Of a stretch of 11,363 bases of DNA, positions 6,401-11,363 are shown one piece after another. Each line of letters begins with the position of its first letter. Positions within the stretch are counted from its first letter, which is position 1. Origin of the DNA: Flavobacterium psychrophilum (GTDB lineage Bacteria > Bacteroidota > Bacteroidia > Flavobacteriales > Flavobacteriaceae); assembly GCA_945878515.1 (NCBI GenBank), contig CAMCTL010000118.1, forward strand, positions 1-11,363. Reading direction: 5' to 3'. Below the pieces are notes generated by a model, which was not told where the DNA came from, did no database searches, and worked only from the letters and a program-made list of their open reading frames with translations. The position numbers and the translations under genes are program-made.

Positions 6401-9173
6401 TGCCCCTATGACTTGGGGAAATACTAGTGCAGATGACGCAACAGATATTGCCAATCTTGTCGCAAGATACAACAGTACTCATCTCATGTCCTTCAATGAA
6501 CCTGATAATTGCTTTGATCAATCAGGTCAGTGGGGAAATCCAAAATTATGTGTTATTGAACAAGCTGTAAAATTGCATAAAAATTTAATGAAAACAGGAA
6601 TGAGATTGGTTTCCCCAGGTGGTCGAGAAGAGGCTCCTTTTGGATGGCTACAGCAATTTTACGACGCTGCAAAAGCGCAAGATGTACGCATTGATGTTAT
6701 TGCTGTGCATTGGTATGATTGGGGAAGTAACCCTACCACAACCGACGGAGCAACTGGCGATCAAGCTTTTAATCGATTTAAAACCTATTTAACTAATGTT
6801 TATAATAGATATGGTTTGCCTATTTGGATAACAGAGTTTAATGCTAATCCTGCTCGTTCACAAGCGGTTAATGCAAGATTTTTAGAGTTAGCTTTGCCTT
6901 ATTTAGAAAGTTTATCTTATATCGAAAGATACTGTTGGTTTCCCTTTGACTCTGGAACACATTTCTCAGCATGGGATCAAGTTACAGATACAGAAATGAA
7001 TAAAGTTCTTGGCCTAGTGGGAACCATATACAAAAACATTAATAACACTACACCTACGCAGTCTAATCCATCAATTGCAACAGCTACTACAAATGGTAAA
7101 AATAGTTTAAATTTGGACGAGTATCCTAATATTGCTTTAAGTAAACCAGCAACAGCGAGTTCAAATTTTTTGACCAATGTTGCCAGCAATGCTGTTGATG
7201 GAGATAAAACAAATAGCACTTTTCGATGGGTTGTTGACTTCCCAACAACACCGTTACCAGCTTGGATAGAAATTAATTTGCAAGGAAGTTTTCTAGTAGA
7301 TAGTTTCCGTATTTTTGAAGATTCAAATTTTGGAGGTTTGCCTAGCAGGGATTTTAACTTTCAAATTTGGGACGCATCGATAAATGCTGGTCTTGGTGAT
7401 TGGGTAAATGCTTTGACAGTTACAGGAAATCCGATATCATCTTTTACAACTTACAGAACAATTACACCAATAAACACTACCAAAATTAGACTGCTAATTA
7501 CAAGGCACCATGCTCAAGATAGAATCAGAATGTTTGAATTAGAAGTTTATGGTACGCCAAGTAGCCCGGTTTGGACAGGAAATACTAGTACAAGTTGGAC
7601 AGCAGCTTCCAATTGGTCCACAGGTGCTGTTCCAGATCTTTCTTCTAATGTTACAATTCCTGGAGGAAGACCTTTTCAGCCCACTATTTCAACTGTACAA
7701 AGTATGAAAACCTTGACTATAGATGCTGGTGCCACATTAACAGTAAACACAGGAATCAACTTAACTGTAACCGATGCTATTCGTAATTCTGGAACCATGA
7801 CTATTGCGAACGATTCCAATCTATTGCAAGGCGAAGCGTTTAATAACTCAGGAAACATCATTATAAATAGAAATGGTGGTGCACTAAGCCGTTTGGATTA
7901 TACGCTTTGGTCGTCGCCGGTAAACAATTCAAATCAGTTTTTATCTACTTTCTCGCCTGAAACATCACCAACACGTTTCTATACTTATAATCAATTTACT
8001 AACCTATACAATGCAATAGCAAGTCCATCTACAACAGTTTTTGCTCCTGCAACAGGCTATTTGATTCGGATGCCAAACAACGCGGTTTCCGCACCTGCTA
8101 CACAGACTTTCAGTGGCGTTTTTAATGGCATTCCAAACAATGGAGTAATTAGGAAAGCATTAGCTAATAGAGGCACAATTTATGGTTATAATTTAATAGG
8201 AAATCCTTATCCATCAACGCTTGATGCTAATCAATTTATAGAAAGAAACACAAGCCGTATCGAAAGCACTATCTACTTTTGGAGGAAAAAGAATGGAGTT
8301 GCCGGTAGTGCTTACGCAACATGGAATCTTACAGGATCAGTAGGCACAGGAGTTGCCTCTGGCAGTAGCGCAATACCAAATGGGACTATTCAAGTTGGTC
8401 AAGGTTTCTTCGTAAAGGCAAAAAACACAAGCAATTTATTTGTAGATTTTGAAAACACCATGCGATTAGGGACAAATAGCACCCAATTTTTTAAAACCAA
8501 GAAAGAGGAAAAAGACCGATTCTGGTTGAACTTGACAACGGCATCGGGAGTTTTTAGCCAAACTTTAATAGGTTACATACCTGAGGCTAGTTCGGGTGTT
8601 GATGATTTTGATGGACGATACATTAATGATAGTCCGATAGCTATTACATCAAAAATTAATGACGAAGAGTACACCATTCAAGGTCGTCCTGCATTTGATT
8701 CTAGCGATACGGTTGCTTTGAATTTCAAGACCGATGTTGCGGGAGAATATACTATTGCGCTAGATCACACAGACGGCGTTTTCGCCACTGGTCAAGACAT
8801 TTATTTAATAGACAGCAAAACAGGAATCGAAACGGATTTGAAAACAGCTTCCTATACTTTTGCAGCAGCTGCTGAAATAGACAATAATAGATTTTCGGTG
8901 AAATACCAAAAAAACTTAAAAGTGAATACAAGCGCTTTGAAAGACAATACAATTAGGGTCCATAAACAAAAAGGAATATTATATATAAAATCAGACGAAG
9001 TCGCTTTAACTAATGTAAAAGTGTACAATTTGCAAGGAAGACTCATTACAGAACAAAAGGATTTGAACACAACATTCACAACAATTAAAGATGTAAAAGC
9101 AGTAAATCAAATTTTAATTGTAAAAATGACTACGGCTGATAATAGTGTGGTTACTAAGAAAGTTTTGAAATAA
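3471..9173 (+). CDS. Giant secreted multidomain GH128-like beta-1,3-glucanase with F5/8C domain and T9SS type C region
   Basis: A 1900-residue protein. I start at the ATG at 3471 because it opens a classical signal peptide (MKTIKYFVIK to TSSAQ, cut near residue 25). An in-frame ATG at 3417 would add 18 polar residues in front. Domains: about 26-687, a Ser/Thr/Asn/Gly-rich beta-repeat region, probably beta-helix-like; 688-930, a WTG module shared with the gene at 9388; 930-1190, a GH128 (Asl1-like) TIM barrel with FNEPDN (Glu1010, predicted acid/base), VHWYDW (1079-1084) and ITEFN (Glu1122, predicted nucleophile); 1220-1361, F5/8C binding domain; 1368-1480, another WTG repeat module; 1480-1900, a region ending in VYNLQGRLI and KKVLK. 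The DRFWLNLTTASGVFSQTLIGY and YTIQGRPAF stretches resemble the T9SS type C sorting region known from chitinase ChiA. GH128 enzymes hydrolyse beta-1,3-glucans, so laminarin- or curdlan-like substrates are inferred. Domain calls rest on motifs only. Confidence 0.9.
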   Translation: MKTIKYFVIKLFFLLVFTFTTSSAQDTFTWNGSVSANWATAANWTKSGSASSDTFPGQTLNRKLDVVVIANGGRPVVAANANPYGMLRLTISNSTTTPTGSVLTINSGATLEVGISGSNNVILTGGSIVNNGTLNISSTGAGFTDFPVYGFNCGNPIFVPTVPTEFGYSGTGSLNISLTSANFALSSLVAVTGTTTANATYKMVFNNPTVSFNQASAATIGAFRVSGGATGCKLVIGGSITIGSVGSPTIGYCINLGAGADATIDTGANITFNSATANTNNLISSFSSSSVATNFTNKGTLNLQGASSRSGFSFASGSSSTATVFNISNEGTLNVNLNCIRSLDAAFNIGNGGGGSANPNTAVNLTNTGNMTLKNTADTSGTGFSIFLTSAGETAPLILNNSGTLNLDGTVYNYGVKGTINNTGVINSNNDLRSFIAINNNAGGSINLVKTAASATSRQVFFNGLQATNVSGSAGNVYSDGTNNYTVVVQKFASGTFMVANVLSSAIVPASGTLTLVSGTGGTTPITFTSVTLPSIESALTSNTVNAGIINTDTTSKLNIISGVTNASIGVISPGGLSGIGIADFSKSGNPAIASILRMQVSGNGVAGVDFDQITNSATNSGFDISAATLDLTSLYTPTTSVSIPLITASGTGTISGNFASVSGLTTGWSLFYSSTAVNLVYTRATTWTGLAGDNNFFNEANWRDEITNSAPAANTINPSANINIGLQINVPITITIANTIQFGTGSLAVGSASGDVNISATAISGGTVIVNANGYVLLSSVTPLLDNVQMNFTSGIGWIRTTNYNPTSISTNNLGQIRVNSATAVYQTNLRLDQYYEKGCVIRANLASTTPLTVFDAINRGGSSGLITVNTIHSDNAIPNVMNNKIESFVLKKGFMVTFANEFDGTGKSINYIASENDLTINSLPRTLQNSISFIRVIPWNWVAKKGRNVVSDSAVNTTWRYQWNHTDPATLEHEFAPMTWGNTSADDATDIANLVARYNSTHLMSFNEPDNCFDQSGQWGNPKLCVIEQAVKLHKNLMKTGMRLVSPGGREEAPFGWLQQFYDAAKAQDVRIDVIAVHWYDWGSNPTTTDGATGDQAFNRFKTYLTNVYNRYGLPIWITEFNANPARSQAVNARFLELALPYLESLSYIERYCWFPFDSGTHFSAWDQVTDTEMNKVLGLVGTIYKNINNTTPTQSNPSIATATTNGKNSLNLDEYPNIALSKPATASSNFLTNVASNAVDGDKTNSTFRWVVDFPTTPLPAWIEINLQGSFLVDSFRIFEDSNFGGLPSRDFNFQIWDASINAGLGDWVNALTVTGNPISSFTTYRTITPINTTKIRLLITRHHAQDRIRMFELEVYGTPSSPVWTGNTSTSWTAASNWSTGAVPDLSSNVTIPGGRPFQPTISTVQSMKTLTIDAGATLTVNTGINLTVTDAIRNSGTMTIANDSNLLQGEAFNNSGNIIINRNGGALSRLDYTLWSSPVNNSNQFLSTFSPETSPTRFYTYNQFTNLYNAIASPSTTVFAPATGYLIRMPNNAVSAPATQTFSGVFNGIPNNGVIRKALANRGTIYGYNLIGNPYPSTLDANQFIERNTSRIESTIYFWRKKNGVAGSAYATWNLTGSVGTGVASGSSAIPNGTIQVGQGFFVKAKNTSNLFVDFENTMRLGTNSTQFFKTKKEEKDRFWLNLTTASGVFSQTLIGYIPEASSGVDDFDGRYINDSPIAITSKINDEEYTIQGRPAFDSSDTVALNFKTDVAGEYTIALDHTDGVFATGQDIYLIDSKTGIETDLKTASYTFAAAAEIDNNRFSVKYQKNLKVNTSALKDNTIRVHKQKGILYIKSDEVALTNVKVYNLQGRLITEQKDLNTTFTTIKDVKAVNQILIVKMTTADNSVVTKKVLK
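5532..7553 (+). repeat. Diverged paralogous block A (WTG module, GH128, F5/8C)
   Basis: This segment encodes the same module order as 9463 onward: an opening WTG with NNFF and NW, then GCVIR, NKIESF, LKKGFM, NYIASE, the GH128 core and F5/8C. Spacing of catalytic residues is identical in the two copies: 70 residues from the first Glu to the HWY histidine and 112 to the second Glu. Similarity is strong at protein level, and DNA identity is still visible in stretches. It is an old duplication, unlike the exact 145-bp terminal repeat. Confidence 0.88.
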
Positions 9174-9387
9174 ATAGTAGCTGGTGCCTGCGTAATAAAA
9201 TTTAAGTTCAATGCTAAAACATAAATAGTACATTGTATCATGCAACGCTGTAATTTGCAAAGCTATGTTTTAACAAAAAAAAGCAAAAGACTAGAAAAAA
9301 TTTATAAAATCGATTTATCTGCCCTAAAGTTAAACAAAGAAATTTAAAATTAAACAATTAAGTATTAATCATCAAAACAAACATGAA
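9174..9387. other. Intergenic spacer between the two hydrolase genes
   Basis: 214 bp, AT-rich, with no credible ORF. I see no hairpin followed by a T-run, so no obvious + strand terminator for the large gene. It holds an imperfect long inverted repeat (9212-9275) enclosing a near-palindrome, described separately. No clear match to the Bacteroidota promoter consensus (TTTG spaced from TAnnTTTG) was found. TTG at 9233 and TAATTTG at 9251 come near it, but the spacing and the core are both short. The length would allow a separate promoter for the gene at 9388. Confidence 0.6.
9212..9275. promoter_or_regulatory. Nested inverted repeats, possible operator or mRNA structure
   Basis: The outer arms are TGCTAAAACATA (9212-9223) and TATGTTTTAACA (9264-9275), which pair at 11 of 12 positions across a 40-nt interior. 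Inside is TTGTATCATGCAA (9233-9245), a 13-bp palindrome about position 9239 with one mismatched pair. TGCAA (9241-9245) can alternatively pair with TTGCA (9255-9259). No T-run follows on the + strand, so this is not a standard terminator. A regulatory role is a guess; in AT-rich spacers such repeats can arise by chance. Confidence 0.3.
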
Positions 9388-11363
9388 ATGAAAAAAATAA
9401 AATATTTTATAACTATTTTATTTTTGTTGATTGGATTGCTATCCAATGCACAAAATTTAATTTGGACAGGCAAAGCGTCTAACAACAATTTTTTTGATGA
9501 AGGAAATTGGCAAATTTCTACTACAAATATTGCTCCCATAAGTGGTACAATAGATCCAGGAATTGCCATCAATTTGCCTGTGCAAATTAATAATGTAACG
9601 ACAGAAATAAACGCAACGGGTGAAATTAATCTTGGTACAGGAAACCTGAGTATTAGTATGGCAAACATTATCGCTCAATCTGTTTCGGGTGCGGGAGGAA
9701 GTTTAATTATTAATGAAGGTGCTTATGTTGAACTGACCGATACAACTCCTTTCAAGTCAACCATTCCAAAGGTACAAATCAATTTTACTTCTGGATTATG
9801 TTGGATAAAAACAACAAACTATTCGCCAAGATTGATTTCTATTTCCAATTTAGGACAAATAAAAGTAAACGGTGCTAATTCTGTTTATAAAACCAATTTG
9901 CGTTTGGACAACTATTATCTCAAAGGTTGTGTGATTCGACCCAATCAAACTACTGCAACGCCTCTTACTGTCTATGACAGCACAAATTTACAAGGAAATG
10001 CAGCACCAATTACAGTTAATTCTATTCATAGTGCCGATGCAATTGCAAATTCGATGAACAATAAAATAGAATCCTTTATATTAAAAAAGGGGTTTATGGC
10101 GACTTTTGCTGATGAAGCCGATGGAACAGGAAGCAGCAAAAATTACATTGCTTCTGAAAGTGACTTGATTGTAAATACATTCCCGAAACTTTTACAAAAC
10201 TCAATTTCTTTCATACGCATTTTGCCTTGGAATTGGGTAACAAAAAAAGGTAGAACCGGAACCGGAACTGATTTAAATACTAGTTGGAGATACAATTGGG
10301 GTAATGGCGATAACTCAACAATAGATATTGAGCAAGCGCCCATGGCTTTCACTGGATTCAACGCTGATGATGATGCTGATATTGCGCTTTACGTTGGAAA
10401 ATACAGCAGCACCCACGTTATGGCATTTAACGAAGCCGATAATTGCTTTGATCAAGCAGGTCAGTATGGCAACCCAAAATTATGCGAAACAGATGAAGCT
10501 GTTCGTATATATAAGAATTTAATGAAAACTGGAATGCGTTTGGTTTCTCCAAGTGGTACAGAAGGAGCGGCGACGGGCTGGTTGAAAGAGTTTCACAAAA
10601 AAGCAACTGCACAAGACATTAGAATTGATGTAATTGGTGTGCACTGGTACGACTGGGGCAGCAATCCTAAATCAAACCCAAATCCAACAGCACAACAGGT
10701 TTTTAATAGATTCAAAACTTATCTTACCACTGTTCACAACTTATATGGTTTACCCATTTGGATTACAGAATTCAATGCTAATCCATACCGTTCAACGGCC
10801 ATACAACAAGGTTTTATGGAATTGGCTTTGCCTTATCTTGAAACGCTTTCTTATGTAGAACGCTACAATTGGTTTCAGCCTAATCCAACTCCAGAAGACG
10901 ATACCGACAACGCAAATAAAGTGGGTACGGGAGAATTTTATACCACAAGACCCCCGGGATTATCGCCTGTTATAGCGCCAGTGGGAACAATTTATCGAAA
11001 TCAAGTTTCGACTCCGTCAATTCCAGAGGCTACCGTAAATGCTAATAATAATTTAAATTTATTGCAGTTTCCAAATATTGCTTTGAACAAACCAGCAACG
11101 GCAAATTCATCTTACCTGTCCACTTCTTTGCCAGAAAAGGCTGTTGATGGTGATGCCACATCGAGTGCTTCGCTATGGGCTGTTAATATTGGTACTGCGG
11201 GAAACCCTAATTTTACCCCGCTACCCGCATGGATTGAAGTTGATTTACAAGGTAGTTTTACTATAGATAGTTTTCGAATTTATGAGAGTTCAAGTGCATC
11301 TAGAAATTTTAATTTTCAAGTGTGGGATGCTACATTAAATGGAGGAGCTGGAGGATGGAGTAA
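9388..11363 (+). CDS. Secreted GH128-like beta-1,3-glucanase with F5/8C domain (3' end off window)
   Basis: An open frame of 658 codons without a stop to the window edge. The ATG at 9388 begins a signal peptide (MKKIKYFITI to LLSNAQ, cut near residue 22); the ATG at 9383 meets a stop after one codon. Residues 26-270 form the WTG module. Residues 271-538 are a GH128 (Asl1-like) core with FNEADN (Glu349, predicted acid/base), VHWYDW (His419) and ITEFN (Glu461, predicted nucleophile). An F5/8C domain starts at about 563 (NIALNKPATANSS, then AVDGD) and is cut by the edge. The last 145 bases equal the first 145 in frame. Joined there, the protein is 790 residues, with F5/8C 563-707 and a type A T9SS tail with PNP at 727-729. 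It is a compact paralogue of the neighbouring giant protein, without that protein's N-terminal beta-repeat region or type C tail. Hydrolysis of beta-1,3-glucan outside the cell is inferred from the family. Confidence 0.92.
   Translation, partial: MKKIKYFITILFLLIGLLSNAQNLIWTGKASNNNFFDEGNWQISTTNIAPISGTIDPGIAINLPVQINNVTTEINATGEINLGTGNLSISMANIIAQSVSGAGGSLIINEGAYVELTDTTPFKSTIPKVQINFTSGLCWIKTTNYSPRLISISNLGQIKVNGANSVYKTNLRLDNYYLKGCVIRPNQTTATPLTVYDSTNLQGNAAPITVNSIHSADAIANSMNNKIESFILKKGFMATFADEADGTGSSKNYIASESDLIVNTFPKLLQNSISFIRILPWNWVTKKGRTGTGTDLNTSWRYNWGNGDNSTIDIEQAPMAFTGFNADDDADIALYVGKYSSTHVMAFNEADNCFDQAGQYGNPKLCETDEAVRIYKNLMKTGMRLVSPSGTEGAATGWLKEFHKKATAQDIRIDVIGVHWYDWGSNPKSNPNPTAQQVFNRFKTYLTTVHNLYGLPIWITEFNANPYRSTAIQQGFMELALPYLETLSYVERYNWFQPNPTPEDDTDNANKVGTGEFYTTRPPGLSPVIAPVGTIYRNQVSTPSIPEATVNANNNLNLLQFPNIALNKPATANSSYLSTSLPEKAVDGDATSSASLWAVNIGTAGNPNFTPLPAWIEVDLQGSFTIDSFRIYESSSASRNFNFQVWDATLNGGAGGWS
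9463..11363 (+). repeat. Diverged paralogous block B (WTG module, GH128, F5/8C)
   Basis: This is the second copy of the module set at 5532-7553, continuing (through the terminal repeat) to about position 290 at the window start. It differs by FNEADN for FNEPDN, SPSGTEGAATGWL for SPGGREEAPFGWL, and a different loop after the last barrel strand (NWFQPNPTPEDD against CWFPFDSGTH), which may change the substrate cleft. Confidence 0.85.
11219..11363. repeat. 145-bp exact terminal direct repeat, right copy
   Basis: Identical to bases 1-145 and ending exactly at the window edge. It encodes the middle of the F5/8C domain, from PLPAW to GGWS, in the same frame as the left copy. Removing one copy leaves 11,218 bp as a circular unit. 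Confidence 0.97.

Noticed and set aside
9212..9275. Integron attC-like site in the intergenic spacer
   Set aside because: The arms do not match the RYYYAAC and GTTRRRY core sites, and the genes around it are not a cassette array.
9212..9275. Terminator for the giant hydrolase gene
   Set aside because: The right arm is followed by an A-rich run, not T, on the + strand, and the interior of 40 nt is too large for a typical intrinsic terminator.
10328..10858. Two short + strand frames (10328-10522 and 10634-10858) within the last gene
   Set aside because: They overlap the GH128 core in another frame, and the core shows catalytic motifs and paralogue conservation. These are shadows.
1..11363. 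Circular plasmid or phage genome, suggested by the terminal repeat
   Set aside because: No replication initiator, partition, mobilisation, capsid, terminase or integrase gene and no iteron-like origin could be seen; all coding capacity is secreted carbohydrate-active proteins.

Overview
The window looks like Bacteroidota, most likely a Flavobacteriaceae member. Reasons: it is AT-rich; the coding starts lack clear Shine-Dalgarno sequences; there are signal peptides ending in SQ or AQ; and C-terminal type IX secretion (T9SS) sorting domains of two kinds are present. All genes lie on the + strand. No tRNA, rRNA, CRISPR array, transposase, integrase, phage or replication gene was found.

Layout. 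Positions 1-542 are the 3' end of a gene: the end of an F5/8 type C (discoidin) carbohydrate-binding domain plus a type A T9SS sorting domain. A rho-independent terminator follows at 583-621. Next come a small secreted DOMON-like protein with a T9SS tail (656-1396), a periplasmic SGNH/sialate O-acetylesterase-family esterase (1422-3380) and a giant secreted glycoside hydrolase of about 1900 residues (3471-9173). After a 214-bp spacer, a second, paralogous glycoside hydrolase starts at 9388 and is still open at the window end. Both hydrolases carry a GH128-like (Asl1-type) catalytic core, expected to act on beta-1,3-glucan, followed by an F5/8C domain.

The first 145 bases (1-145) are repeated exactly as the last 145 (11219-11363), in the same reading frame. 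Joined across this repeat, the sequence is an 11,218-bp circle, and the 9388 gene runs into the fragment at 1-542 to give a complete 790-residue protein: signal peptide, WTG module, GH128, F5/8C, type A T9SS tail. Because there is no replication gene, a tandem amplification, an excised chromosomal circle or an assembly loop through a repeat are all more likely than a plasmid.

Taken together, the genes look like an extracellular polysaccharide-degrading set: two cell-surface or secreted endo-glucanases with binding modules, an esterase to remove acetyl groups, and a small binding or redox-type surface protein. No SusC/SusD pair or regulator is visible, so a full polysaccharide-utilization locus is not shown. 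The substrate is inferred from the GH128 fold only.
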